NCBI RefSeq assembly: GCF_000711965.1
Contig: NZ_JONS01000005.1
Span: 62,001 to 126,000 of the forward strand
Length of the DNA stretch: 64,000 bases
Direction: 5' to 3'
Source of the DNA: Actinomyces israelii DSM 43320
GTDB taxonomy: Bacteria; Actinomycetota; Actinomycetes; Actinomycetales; Actinomycetaceae
The translations under genes and the position numbers were made by a program. The notes under the pieces were generated by a model. The model did not search any database, was not told the origin of the DNA, and saw nothing but the letters and a program-made list of their open reading frames with translations. Positions 54,728 through 63,605 of this stretch are shown here, piece after piece (position 1 is the first letter of the stretch; the number at the start of each line of letters is the position of its first letter).

Positions 54728-55669
54728 TCAGAGGGCGAGGATCTGGTCGCTCAGCTCGGGCCACTGGGTCACGTGCACCCGCCTGAAGGGCTGCGCCCCC
54801 AGGAAGACCGCCTGGCGCCGCGCCACCGGGTCCACCCAGACGAAGGAGCCCGACTGGCCGAAGTGCCCGAAGGTCGCCGGGCTGTTGGCCGTCCCCGTCC
54901 AGTGCGGGCGCTTGCGGCCGCGCACCTCCACGCCCAGCCCGAAGTCGTTGGGCGCCTGCCGGCCGTAGCCCGGCAGCACGCCGTCGAGCCCCGGGAAGGC
55001 CACCGATGTCGCCTTCGCGGCCAGGTCCGCGCCGACCAGCCTCGGCGCGGCGAGCTCGCGGGCGAAGACCGCCAGGTCGCGAGCGCTGCCCTCACCCGAG
55101 TGCGCGGGCGACCCGGGCACGAGCACGCTGGACATGCCCAGGGGCTCCAGCACCGTCGTCTCGACCCATCTCTCCAGGGGCGTCGCCGTGGCCTCCTCGA
55201 GCCGCTCGCCGAGGATCTCGATGCCCCGGTTGGAGTAGATGCGCCGCGTTCCGGGGGCGGCCAGGACGGCGTCGGAGTCGAAGGCGATGCCGCTGGCGTG
55301 GGCCAGCAGGTGGCGCACCGTGGCACCAGGCAGGGCCGCCCCGGCCGGCCCGTGCGCCGTGCCCGCCCCAGCCCGCCCGTGCGCCGTGCCCGCCCCAGCC
55401 CGCCCGTGCGCCGTGCCCGCCCCAGCCGGAGCCTCCAGGTCGAGCAGGCCGCGCTCGACGGCGACCAGCGCGCTCCACGCCACGATCGGCTTGGTCACCG
55501 AGGCGAAAGGGAAGATCTCGTCGACGTCCCCCACCTCGATGAGCGTGCGCGCGCGTCCGTCGGTGTCCAGCTCCGAGGCGACCACGGCCACAGGGAAGCC
55601 GAACCCGGCGAGCGCGGACACGGCGCGCGGTGCGGCCGAGCGGTCGGGCGAGGAGGCGGACCGCGTCAT
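54728..55669 (-). CDS. Beta-lactamase-fold serine hydrolase (class C/PBP4*-like)
   Basis: 313 aa. FPFASVTKPIVAWSAL contains the SxxK nucleophile and RRIYSNRGIEILG the YxN triad residue; HFGQSGSFVWVDP fills the place of the third motif. No signal peptide, so it is cytoplasmic. Three perfect in-frame 27-bp repeats (55349-55429) encode GAGTAHGRA-type units just after the SxxK helix, probably a surface loop. Substrate unknown: esterase, amidase or peptidase are possible. Stops 11 bp before the palindromic element. Confidence 0.88.
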   Translation of the reverse strand: MTRSASSPDRSAAPRAVSALAGFGFPVAVVASELDTDGRARTLIEVGDVDEIFPFASVTKPIVAWSALVAVERGLLDLEAPAGAGTAHGRAGAGTAHGRAGAGTAHGPAGAALPGATVRHLLAHASGIAFDSDAVLAAPGTRRIYSNRGIEILGERLEEATATPLERWVETTVLEPLGMSSVLVPGSPAHSGEGSARDLAVFARELAAPRLVGADLAAKATSVAFPGLDGVLPGYGRQAPNDFGLGVEVRGRKRPHWTGTANSPATFGHFGQSGSFVWVDPVARRQAVFLGAQPFRRVHVTQWPELSDQILAL

Positions 55670-55676
55670 GGCGCGC

Positions 55677-56513
55677 TCAGCTCAGGCACAGGAGCTGCTC
55701 GTGGAGGACCTCCAGGACGGGCGCGCGAGAGGCCGCCCCCTGCCCGAGCGCGCGGGCCATCTGAGCGGAGAAGGAGTCCACGCGCCGAGAGGTGTCGCGC
55801 AGGTCGTAGTACTGCTCGACCTCGGCGTCGTAGGCGGTCAGCGCGTCCGGGTGGTCGTCGAGCTCGGGGTAGGCGTCGGTCCCGACGACGATCTCGCGCG
55901 GCAGACGGGGCTTGTACTGGGGGTCCTGGGCGGGGTGCCCAACGAGCAGGCCCAGGACCGGGTAGGTGCGCGTGGGCAGGCGGAGGGCCTTGATGACGCG
56001 GCGGACGTCGCCGATGATCGAGCCGAGGTAGGTGGTGCCCAGCCCGAGTGACTCGGCGGCGACGACAACGTTCTGCGCGGCGATGACGGCGTCCTCGACG
56101 CCCTGGAGGAAGAGGTTGGTGCGCTCCAGGGGCTCCAGGGAGGCGCCGGCGCGCTCGCGCAGGGCGGCGTTGCGGTGCAGGTCGACGACGAAGACGAACA
56201 GCTCCCCGCGGTCCCCGCCCACGTAGGGCTGGCCGGAGGCGAGATGGAGCTGCTCGCGCACGGCCGGGTCGAGGACGCGGATGATCGTGACCTGCTGCTG
56301 GAAGGAGGAGGTGGCGCTGTGCCGGGCGACGTCGAGGAGGGTGGTGAGCGTGTCCTCGTCGATGCCCTCGTCGGTGTAGGCGCGGATGGTGCGGTGGGCC
56401 ATCTGGGCGGCGATGGTCGAGTTGGTGACGGGGGTCGTGGCGGGCGTGCGCAGGGCTGCGGGCGCAGGGGGGTCGGTGGGCGCTGTGGGCGCTGTGGGCG
56501 TGGTGTCGGTCAT
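55677..56513 (-). CDS. Nitroreductase-family NADPH flavin oxidoreductase (NfsA/FRP-like)
   Basis: 278 aa from ATG 56513; the long frame upstream is a composition artefact. After an Ala/Pro/Thr-rich leader, the domain begins HRTIRAYTDEGIDEDTLTTLLDVARHSATSS; later QGVEDAVIAAQNVVVAAESLGLGTTYLGSI and LPTRTYPVLGLLVGHP are typical of the NfsA/FRP group, which binds FMN and uses NADPH. It stops 7 bp before the serine hydrolase gene starts, so the two are probably cotranscribed. TAGGCT 7 nt before the start and the 19-bp motif indicate a leaderless promoter. Confidence 0.92.
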   Translation of the reverse strand: MTDTTPTAPTAPTDPPAPAALRTPATTPVTNSTIAAQMAHRTIRAYTDEGIDEDTLTTLLDVARHSATSSFQQQVTIIRVLDPAVREQLHLASGQPYVGGDRGELFVFVVDLHRNAALRERAGASLEPLERTNLFLQGVEDAVIAAQNVVVAAESLGLGTTYLGSIIGDVRRVIKALRLPTRTYPVLGLLVGHPAQDPQYKPRLPREIVVGTDAYPELDDHPDALTAYDAEVEQYYDLRDTSRRVDSFSAQMARALGQGAASRAPVLEVLHEQLLCLS

Positions 56514-56520
56514 GACTCGG

Positions 56521-56539
56521 AGCCTAGATGATTGATTCC
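56521..56539 (-). promoter_or_regulatory. 19-bp promoter motif of the flavin reductase
   Basis: GGAATCAATCATCTAGGCT on the minus strand; differs from the pyrE copy at one position. Confidence 0.8.
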
Positions 56540-56600
56540 GCGGGCGGACCGGAGACGGGCCAGGTGGGCGGGCCGAATCCTGCGTCTCTCGCCCCTCCCT

Positions 56601-56641
56601 TCGCCGAGATCGTTCGTACTCCGCATCAAGATCGATTCGAG
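56601..56641 (+). repeat. GATCGG 22-bp repeat, two diverged units
   Basis: GCCGAGATCGTTCGTACTCCGC then AAGATCGATTCGAGGCG; each unit has one change in the core. 104 bp left of the double inverted-repeat element. Confidence 0.75.
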
Positions 56642-56745
56642 GCGTCGGCCGGGCACCTGCTGGACGGCCGTCCCGACGCAGTCTTAACCGGCTCCCCGAG
56701 AACTCGGAGGCCAGCCTCAGCAGACAGGCGGTCACACGAGCGCAA

Positions 56746-56959
56746 GCTGCACATGGGAGAGCAGGGCCGTCGCAGGGATAGCGCAGGTTTCCGTTGAGAT
56801 TCAGCGGTTTCTCAAGATGCGTCAAGATCGGTTGACGCGCTCCCATGTGCGCAGAGGGGGGTCTGCGCACATGGGAGAGGTATCTCGGTGCTCGTCGAGA
56901 TCTCATTTCCGCATGATTCCGCGGTTTCGCTCGGCGCGCACCGCAAACGAATGTGCAGC
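56746..56959. repeat. Double inverted-repeat element, arm GCACATGGGAG type, copy 2
   Basis: Arms: GCTGCACATGGGAG (56746), CTCCCATGTGCGCAGA (56840-56855), TCTGCGCACATGGGAG (56862-56877), ATGTGCAGC (56951-56959). The middle pair is a perfect 16-bp stem with a 6-bp loop; outer ends pair over 9 bp, with a T-to-C / A-to-G change relative to copy 1 that keeps the pairing. Loops are 80 and 78 bp. Confidence 0.9.
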
Positions 56960-57218
56960 ACCCCCCGACCCGGCGCCCACGGGTGGGGTCGAGCGTCCTA
57001 AAAGTGCGGCAGGAATCGCGCTGCCCCACCCGGACGCACCGGGCCCGGCGGGCCGCACCAGGCCCGCAGGCGGCGAACCCCGGCGGGCGGCGGACGAGTG
57101 CGGCAAGTGCGGCGAGCAGGACGTGCCCGACGGCGGGCAGGCGCGGCGGGCGGACGGGCCAGCTGCCCGCCGTTCAGGTTCCGCATTGGTGTGGGCGGGC
57201 GCCTATACGATGCCGCCG

Positions 57219-58004
57219 ATGCCCTTCTACCACCGCCCCGGCCGCGCACTGCGCCCGCTGCCCGCCCTGTCCCCCGCACCCGCCGCAACGCCGGCCGCTG
57301 CCGCGCCCGCCGCGAGCGCCGCCGACGTGGGCTACGCGGTCATCGACCTGGAGACCACCGGGCTGTCGCCGGCGAGGGACTCCATTATCGAGATCGGCCT
57401 GGTGCTCCTGGGCCCCGACGGCTCCACGCAGCGCAGCTGGACCACCCTGGTGGACCCCGGCGCGAGCGTGGACGTGGGCCCCACCTACATCCACGGGCTC
57501 GTCGCCGAGGACCTCATCGGCGCCCCGGCGCTGGCGGAGGTCGCCGACCTGCTCGTGCGCGACCTGGCCGGCCGCGCCGTCGTCGCCCACAACGCCCGTT
57601 TCGATGTCGGCTTCCTCACCCAGGCCTTGGGCGCTCTCGACCGCCTGGGCCGCGGAGCCCGCATCCCGCGGGTGTGCACCATGGAGCTCGCCCGCAGCTA
57701 CATCACCACCCCGTCGCGGCGCCTGGTGATGTGCTGCGAGTCGGCGGGCGTGCGGATCGGCAGCCACCACTGCGCGCTGGACGACGCCCGCGCCTGCGCC
57801 GGGCTGCTGCGCCACTACATGTCCGTGGGCCGCGAGCGAGGGGACGACGTCGTCGCCTGGTCCCGGTCCCTGGAGTCGGCGGCGGCCTTCAGCGCCTGGA
57901 CGTGGGACGAGGCCGCCGCCCGGGCGCAGGAGGACCGACTGGTGCCTCGCGCCGACGACGGCGTGCTGCGCCTGCCGCGCGAGCTCCGTCGGCCCGCCGG
58001 GTGA
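57219..58004 (+). CDS. DnaQ-like 3'-5' exonuclease
   Basis: 261 aa from ATG 57219, chosen because TACGAT lies 7 nt upstream; the frame extension to 56817 is spurious. The DEDDh exonuclease domain spans residues about 40-215: AVIDLETTGLSPARDSIIEIG (Exo I), VVAHNARFDVGFL (Exo II) and SHHCALDDARACAGLL (Exo III, with the His). It has no polymerase contacts visible and may be a proofreading-like or RNase T/DinG-like nuclease. Residues 1-38 are Ala/Pro-rich. Confidence 0.92.
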   Translation: MPFYHRPGRALRPLPALSPAPAATPAAAAPAASAADVGYAVIDLETTGLSPARDSIIEIGLVLLGPDGSTQRSWTTLVDPGASVDVGPTYIHGLVAEDLIGAPALAEVADLLVRDLAGRAVVAHNARFDVGFLTQALGALDRLGRGARIPRVCTMELARSYITTPSRRLVMCCESAGVRIGSHHCALDDARACAGLLRHYMSVGRERGDDVVAWSRSLESAAAFSAWTWDEAAARAQEDRLVPRADDGVLRLPRELRRPAG

Positions 58005-58055
58005 CGGGCCGGGCCGGCTCGCGACGGGCGGACCCGACCGGGGCGCGACCGGCGC

Positions 58056-59759
58056 TCACTCCAGGGCGACGAGGAACCCGTCGTCGTCGACCGCGACCCC
58101 GTGGGCGGCCCCGGCGATCACCTGGGCGATCCTCTCGATGAGCTCGCGCGCGGCGCCGCGGGTGCGCCGGCCCACCCGGGAGATCGTCTCGCTGCGCGCG
58201 TCGGCGGGGTCGCGCGGCACCCAGACGACGCCGTAGGAGACCACGCCCCCGGAGGCCCACGACTCGCCGCGCACCGCCAGGGGCATCTCGTCGGTGCCCA
58301 GGACCCGCACCTCGATCATGCCCCGGCTGGGGAGCTCGGGGTCGACGTCGGCGACGACGGCGTAACCGTCGCGCATCTCCTCGATGGGCTCGCCCGTGGC
58401 CATGGCGCGGTCCTCGATCTCCCCCATCTCGCGCCGCTGCCGCTCCGCCCGGCGCCACGCCTCGTCCAGGGCGTCCTCGCCGATGGAGGCCACGAGCCGC
58501 TCCAGGGCCTCCTGTCCGACGGCCTCCAGGCCGCCGGGACCGAAGATGTTCATGGTGTCCATGCGCAGGCGGGCGCCGGGTGCGACATTGCCGATGAGCG
58601 TGGCAGAGGCGTCCGGCGCGATCCACACGGGCGCGTACACGGTCAGGGAGATGGAGGTCTCCGGGTCAGGGGTGATGAGCACGGGCCGCGGTTTGCCTCC
58701 GCGGACCTCGGGGTCGCCCGCCAGGCGCAGCGCCCCCGCGAGGCGGCGGGCCATCGCCCGCATCCGGGTCAGGGCGATGAGCTCGGTGCCGGTGGGCTGG
58801 GCCAGTGGGAAGGCGTCGGAGAGCGCGTCGATGCCGGTCAGCGCGGCCGGCAGCGGACCGGAGCGCGTCGGCTTGCACTCCAGCAGCATGACCTGCGCCG
58901 CCCAGGGCGGCAGGTCGAGCAGGCCGCGCAGCTCGTCGTCCAGGTTCCAGGGCCCCTGGAGCTCGGCGCCGGGAAGCAGCTGGAGACGCGAGGCGCCGAC
59001 CCATCCCGAGTGCAGGTCCTGGGACATGGCGAGGGCCTCGACCTCGTTGGCGGTGATGTCCTTGGTCATGACCAGCAGGTGGCGGGTGTCCACTCGCCCT
59101 ATGGGCAGGGTGCCGACGGCGGAGAAGGTCGCGGTCTCGGTGGGCAGGGACAGAGCGAGGTCGCCTGCGCCGATGGTCATCGTGGGCGCGTCCACCTGGC
59201 TGTTCATGGTGGGCGGGGCTGCGTGGCTGCTAGCCTGACGGACGGAGCCGCTGGCTCTGCGGCCGGAACCGCCCGCACCGCGAGTCGAGCCGACGCCCTC
59301 CCGGGCCGAGCCGGCCCTGCGGCGGGCCGGGTCGCCCGCCCGCTCGACCGCGCTGACCCGCCGGGGCGAACCGGCAGCCCCGGCCGCGGCGCCGGGAGAA
59401 GCGGCAGCCCCACCGCCCTCACGCGCAAAGCCGCCGATCCCCGGCGCAGAGCCCCCGGCCCGACGACCCGTGGCGCCGGCCTGCGGAGCAGACCCGCTCA
59501 CCCGACGGGCCGCACCACCGGCGTCGTAGACAGAGCCACCAGAGCCACCAGAACCCCCGGCCTCCCGAGCAGGGGGGCCTGCCCAGCGGGGCGTGCCCGC
59601 CCAGGTGCCGGCGCCTCCGGCCTCCTGGTCGGAGGCGCTCGCCCGACGGGCCGCGCCGTCGGAGTCCCGGCCGGTCCCGGCGGCCCGATGCGACGCGGCG
59701 GACCGGCGGGTCGGGGCACCGGCCCGGTGGTTCGTGCCGCCAGCTCGGTGACTCGTCAT
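58056..59759 (-). CDS. Unknown protein, translationally coupled to dcd
   Basis: 567 aa from ATG 59759, whose ATGA overlaps the dcd stop. Residues 1-180 are low complexity (Arg, Gly, Ala, Ser; [18 protein letters not shown] stretches) and likely disordered. Residues about 185-567 form an ordered region: [60 protein letters not shown] and [25 protein letters not shown]. No motif I recognise. If the disordered part is untranslated, [15 protein letters not shown] near 59206 would be an alternative start. Convergent with the exonuclease gene. Confidence 0.65.
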   Translation of the reverse strand: MTSHRAGGTNHRAGAPTRRSAASHRAAGTGRDSDGAARRASASDQEAGGAGTWAGTPRWAGPPAREAGGSGGSGGSVYDAGGAARRVSGSAPQAGATGRRAGGSAPGIGGFAREGGGAAASPGAAAGAAGSPRRVSAVERAGDPARRRAGSAREGVGSTRGAGGSGRRASGSVRQASSHAAPPTMNSQVDAPTMTIGAGDLALSLPTETATFSAVGTLPIGRVDTRHLLVMTKDITANEVEALAMSQDLHSGWVGASRLQLLPGAELQGPWNLDDELRGLLDLPPWAAQVMLLECKPTRSGPLPAALTGIDALSDAFPLAQPTGTELIALTRMRAMARRLAGALRLAGDPEVRGGKPRPVLITPDPETSISLTVYAPVWIAPDASATLIGNVAPGARLRMDTMNIFGPGGLEAVGQEALERLVASIGEDALDEAWRRAERQRREMGEIEDRAMATGEPIEEMRDGYAVVADVDPELPSRGMIEVRVLGTDEMPLAVRGESWASGGVVSYGVVWVPRDPADARSETISRVGRRTRGAARELIERIAQVIAGAAHGVAVDDDGFLVALE

Positions 59760-60415
59760 GCCTGCTCCTCGGTTCCGGCGGGGGCTGCGTCGTGCGGAGG
59801 GGCGCCCTCCGCGGTCGATGCGTCTGGATGCTCGATATGCTCGATGCGAATCCGGTGGAAGGACTTGTGGCCGCGCGACGCCGTCGGACCGCGCTGCCCC
59901 TGGTAACGCGAGCCGTGCGCCCCCGAGCCGTAGGGGGCCTGCGCGGGGCTGGACAGCCGGAAGAAGCACAGCTGGCCGACTTTCATGCCCGGCCACAGCT
60001 TGATGGGCATGGTGGCCGTGTTGCTCAGCTCGAGCGTGACATGCCCGGTGAAGCCAGGGTCGATGAATCCTGCAGTGGAGTGCGTGAGCAGGCCGAGGCG
60101 CCCCAGGCTCGACTTGCCCTCCAGGCGGGCGGCGACGTCGTCGGGCAGGGTGACGCGCTCGTAGGTGGAGCCGAGCACGAACTCGCCGGGGTGGAGGACG
60201 AAGGGGTCGTCTGGGCCGACGTCGATGAGGTGGGTGAGCCCGTCCTGCTCGACAGCCGGGTCGATCACCGGGTAGCGGTGGTTGTCGAACAGGCGGAACC
60301 AGCGATCCAGTCGCACGTCGATCGAGGCGGGCTGGACCATCTCGGGATCGTAGGGGTCGAGGACGACACGGCCGACGTCGAGCTCGGCGCGGATGTCGCG
60401 GTCGGAGAGCAGCAC
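59756..60415 (-). CDS. dcd: dCTP deaminase
   Basis: 219 aa from GTG 60415 ([12 protein letters not shown]). Converts dCTP to dUTP, or to dUMP if bifunctional as in some actinobacteria. [23 protein letters not shown] carries the conserved Ser/Arg and the catalytic Glu region, followed by [25 protein letters not shown]. About 25 extra C-terminal residues exceed the usual length. CACAAT lies 7 nt before the start. dcd near a tRNA-Gly gene is an arrangement I recall from other actinobacteria. Confidence 0.96.
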   Translation of the reverse strand: MLLSDRDIRAELDVGRVVLDPYDPEMVQPASIDVRLDRWFRLFDNHRYPVIDPAVEQDGLTHLIDVGPDDPFVLHPGEFVLGSTYERVTLPDDVAARLEGKSSLGRLGLLTHSTAGFIDPGFTGHVTLELSNTATMPIKLWPGMKVGQLCFFRLSSPAQAPYGSGAHGSRYQGQRGPTASRGHKSFHRIRIEHIEHPDASTAEGAPPHDAAPAGTEEQA

Positions 60416-60492
60416 GGGGCTGATTGTGCCAGAGGCCAGCGGCCCGAGGGCGCGGGCCCGCGCGAGTCCGGCGCACGCGCGCGGGCCTGACC

Positions 60493-61077
60493 TCAGCTGG
60501 ACAGGGGCACGCCGCGGGCGTCCACACCCCAGGGCTGAGAGCCGGGCTGTGCGCTCAGGATGAGGATGCCCTCGACAAGGGCCCAGATCTGGATGCCCAG
60601 GACGATGAAGATCCCGATGACGATAATGGAGAGGACAAAGCCGACGATGGTCCCCACCAGCTGGCCGATGGCCTTGTTGGTGTAGCCCAGGTAGAAGTTG
60701 TGGACGCCGAGCGTGCCCAGGAAGATGCCGAGCAGGCCTGCGGCGACCTTGGACTTCTGGTCGTAGTAGCCGACGCCGGCCTGCGGGTAGGGCATCTGCC
60801 CGGGGGCGGCGCCGGGGTAGTAGCCCTGCTGGGCCCCGGGGTCCTGCGCGTAGGCGGCCCCGCCGGGCTGCTGGAACCCGGGCTGCTGGAACCCGGGCTG
60901 GGCGCCCGACGGCGCGGAGGCGTAGGGGCTCGCAGCCGAGTAGGGGGCGCCCGACGGCGCGGAGGCGTAAGGGCTCGCAGCCGAGTAGGGGGCGCCCGAC
61001 TGGTTGACGTCGGCGCCGGAGGCGGAGCCGATGGGCATCGTCGGCGGGTACTCAGAGGGGTCGTACGCGTTACTCAT
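60493..61077 (-). CDS. TM2-domain membrane protein, second copy
   Basis: 194 aa from ATG 61077 (GAGAGG upstream). Residues 1-105 are Pro/Gly/Ala/Tyr/Gln-rich; a 45-bp DNA unit (about 60912-61001) is present twice and encodes [15 protein letters not shown] repeats. Residues about 108-135 ([30 protein letters not shown]) are the TM2 motif, followed by helices [21 protein letters not shown] and [11 protein letters not shown]. Same layout as 7200-7661 but not closely similar outside TM2. Confidence 0.9.
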   Translation of the reverse strand: MSNAYDPSEYPPTMPIGSASGADVNQSGAPYSAASPYASAPSGAPYSAASPYASAPSGAQPGFQQPGFQQPGGAAYAQDPGAQQGYYPGAAPGQMPYPQAGVGYYDQKSKVAAGLLGIFLGTLGVHNFYLGYTNKAIGQLVGTIVGFVLSIIVIGIFIVLGIQIWALVEGILILSAQPGSQPWGVDARGVPLSS

Positions 61078-61282
61078 CAAGAGCCTCTCACGATGTGGGT
61101 GGGGAAGGGCCGCCCGAGTGCGACGGCTCGTGGCACAGGCTAGCGGCTTCTCCGGTCAGACTTCCACGATGGGAAGACGGTAAGAAGTAATACGCCGCCG
61201 ACGCCGCCCCGGCCCCCGGGGCACGTTTTCCGGTCCGAGCCCATGTGGGGTATGCTGCTCCAGCACCTTCCAGCAGGTGAGC

Positions 61283-61353
61283 GCGGGTGTAGTTCAATGG
61301 TAGAACTTCAGCTTCCCAAGCTGACAGCGCGGGTTCGATTCCCGTCACCCGCT
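61283..61353 (+). tRNA. tRNA-Gly (anticodon CCC)
   Basis: 71 nt. Acceptor stem GCGGGTG pairs with CACCCGC; D-arm GTAGTTCAATGGTAGAAC; anticodon stem TCAGC/GCTGA with loop TTCCCAA, giving CCC; T-arm GCGGGTTCGATTCCCGT. Discriminator T; the 3' CCA is not encoded. Confidence 0.96.
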
Positions 61354-61358
61354 CCGGC

Positions 61359-61390
61359 AGGGCCCGGGACCGCGATGGTTCCGGGCCCTC
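61359..61390 (+). terminator. Stem-loop after tRNA-Gly
   Basis: AGGGCCCGGGACC pairs with GGTTCCGGGCCCT (one mismatch) around a short loop, directly after the tRNA. Confidence 0.8.
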
Positions 61391-61439
61391 TTGCTGCAGG
61401 GCGCAGTGACCAGCCGCGGCCGCTCGCCGCAGCGCGGGG

Positions 61440-61832
61440 TCAGCACCTGCGCCCGGCCACCACGAGCAGCAGGCCGCCGGTAATGGCGGCGTTGCTCAGG
61501 GTCCCCGAAACGGCTGTGCGCCGCTTGGCCTTGTCCGCGATCTTCCAGAAGGGGTGCCCGACGACCGTCGTCGGGATGAGCATGCTCACAAGTACGGCAG
61601 CGGACAGGCGCGGTGCTACGCCCAGGGCGAGGGCGCCGCCGGCGAGCACCATGCCCGCGCCGTTGAGCCTGACCAGGTCCTCCCCCGCCACCTCGGTGAC
61701 GACGCCGTACTCCTCCTTCGCGGCTTCGACCTTGGGGGCGAGCAGGCGGGCGCCCTTGAACTGGCTGATACCGCCATTGATGAAGACGCCGGCCAGGAGG
61801 CCTCGGGCGAGAAAGGTGACAGGACCGGTCAT
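61440..61832 (-). CDS. DoxX-like membrane protein
   Basis: 130 aa from ATG 61832 (AGGAG upstream). Four hydrophobic segments; FLARGLLAGVFINGGISQFKG at the start and FWKIADKAKRRTAVSGTLSNAAITGGLLLVV at the end follow the DoxX/DoxD pattern. Such proteins sit in redox or membrane-quality roles; in mycobacteria one acts in a membrane oxidoreductase complex. No partner is encoded next to it. Confidence 0.88.
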   Translation of the reverse strand: MTGPVTFLARGLLAGVFINGGISQFKGARLLAPKVEAAKEEYGVVTEVAGEDLVRLNGAGMVLAGGALALGVAPRLSAAVLVSMLIPTTVVGHPFWKIADKAKRRTAVSGTLSNAAITGGLLLVVAGRRC

Positions 61833-62083
61833 GGTGCTCCTCGGGTGAGTAGTCAGGGTGTCTTTGCACCAGCGTATCGGTCGAAGCCGCCCGGCACTGT
61901 GACGCCCGGCATCCCCGCGTCCTCGGCCTCGGCCCTGACCGCGGGCGCGCTTCAGGTCGTTGACCACCCGCATGCACGCCTGTGCGGGCATTCTCGGCCT
62001 TCTCGACCGTCCTCGTCCCGGCCGCTTAGGCGCTGGGCCCCGGCCGCCGTCGTCTGCCGGGACTGCGGCGCCCGGCCCGGCGC

Positions 62084-62797
62084 TCAGGTCAGGGCGCCCC
62101 ATATGCTCCACGCCACGACGCCGGTCGCGGCGGCGTCGACGAGGAACCAGGTGACCAGCCACAGGCCGGCCGGCACACCGGTGAGCGCCGCGAGCGTGCG
62201 ATGGTCCTGCGCACCGTCCCGGGAGGCGGCGACGTCGCGCAGGGAGTCCCAGGCTCCCACGAGCAGCGCCAGGCCCACCCCGGCGACAAGACCGGCGCGC
62301 AGCGGGGCGCCGGCCGTGCTGTCGCTCCACCACCACAGGCCGAATGTGAGCGCCCCCACAAGGGCGACGAGGACCACCGTGCGCACCGAGCGGGACATGA
62401 CGAGCAGCACCATGAGGGCCACCAGGGTCAGGATCAGGACGAGGCCGCCCCACCCCGCCAGCGCGGCGAGAGCGACCAGGGCGCCGAGCACCGCGGGCGC
62501 GGGATAGCCCGACCAGGTGGTGAAGACCCGTCCGGGGCCGCGCTCCTTGCCCGCGGTCACGGCGTGCCCGGCGAGGTTCTTCTCGACGACGAAGCCCTGG
62601 AACTTCCGCCCCACGAGCATGCCGGCCCCGGCGTGGCCGGCCTCGTGCACGATGGTGACCAGGGTGCGCCCCCAGCGCCGCGCCGTCGGGAAGGCCAGGA
62701 CCGCCGCCAGGACCGCCAGGGCGATCCACAGGGCGAGCTGGTCGGAGGCGATGCGGGACAGGGGGTCGGACCACCAGGAGCTCCAGTCAGTGTTCAC
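62084..62797 (-). CDS. M50B-like membrane metallopeptidase
   Basis: 237 aa from GTG 62797 (CACACT 7 nt upstream). [20 protein letters not shown] contains the HExxH zinc motif typical of M50B-like (FtsH-independent, site-2-protease-fold) proteins of actinobacteria. Six or so hydrophobic segments follow, with a conserved Gly/Pro loop [17 protein letters not shown]. Substrate unknown. Divergent from the Nudix gene, with repeats between the two promoters. Confidence 0.88.
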   Translation of the reverse strand: MNTDWSSWWSDPLSRIASDQLALWIALAVLAAVLAFPTARRWGRTLVTIVHEAGHAGAGMLVGRKFQGFVVEKNLAGHAVTAGKERGPGRVFTTWSGYPAPAVLGALVALAALAGWGGLVLILTLVALMVLLVMSRSVRTVVLVALVGALTFGLWWWSDSTAGAPLRAGLVAGVGLALLVGAWDSLRDVAASRDGAQDHRTLAALTGVPAGLWLVTWFLVDAAATGVVAWSIWGALT

Positions 62798-62822
62798 GTC
62801 CGGAAGTGTGCCACACTCCCCC

Positions 62823-62861
62823 TCGCCGAGATCGGTCCGGTTCCGCGCCGAGATCGGTCCG
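62823..62861 (+). repeat. GATCGG 22-bp repeat, two units
   Basis: GCCGAGATCGGTCCGGTTCC then GCCGAGATCGGTCCGAGGCG, continuing into CGCCCGCCGGGCA as at 43829. Confidence 0.88.
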
Positions 62862-62882
62862 AGGCGCCCGCCGGGCACCAGT

Positions 62883-62974
62883 CCCCCCTCCCCGCACAGC
62901 GAGGCTCTCACAGAAAAGCACAAATATCCTCAGGGACGCGCGCCGCCCCCCTCCCCGCACAGCGAGGCTCTCAC
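62883..62974 (+). repeat. Pair of identical 29-bp direct repeats, 34-bp spacer
   Basis: 62883-62911 and 62946-62974 are identical (CCCCCCTCCCCGCACAGCGA then GGCTCTCAC). Each contains CCTC...GAGG, able to form a small hairpin. Period 63 bp. Size recalls a two-repeat CRISPR unit but there are no cas genes in the window. Confidence 0.75.
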
Positions 62975-63000
62975 GCTCGGACCGGGCCCCGCGCCCCACT

Positions 63001-63019
63001 GGAGTCAGTCATCTAAAGT
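63001..63019 (+). promoter_or_regulatory. 19-bp promoter motif of the Nudix gene
   Basis: GGAGTCAGTCATCTAAAGT; the last six bases lie 7 nt before ATG 63027. Confidence 0.75.
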
Positions 63020-63026
63020 CCCGGGC

Positions 63027-63563
<537 letters not shown>

Positions 63564-63605
63564 CGGTTCTCGCGATTCCGTCACCTCGTAGGTTAGGGTG
63601 GCCAT

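Larger units (their letters stand above)
56514..57218. other. Intergenic region with repeat elements
   Basis: About 700 bp without a gene: promoter motif of the reductase (56521-56539), GATCGG pair (56601-56641), the 214-bp double inverted-repeat element (56746-56959), then GC-rich sequence up to the exonuclease promoter. Confidence 0.65.

Noticed and set aside
55677-57029. 450-residue version of the flavin reductase
   Set aside because: The extra N-terminus covers the promoter motif, a GATCGG repeat and the inverted-repeat element, so it is not coding.
56817-57218. N-terminal extension of the DnaQ-like exonuclease
   Set aside because: It crosses the inverted-repeat element and lacks domain similarity; TACGAT 7 nt before 57219 marks the likely start.
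58101-59906. 601-codon plus-strand frame opposite the dcd-coupled gene
   Set aside because: No motif, no start signal, and it runs against a coupled gene pair; the minus-strand reading has a natural start overlapping dcd.
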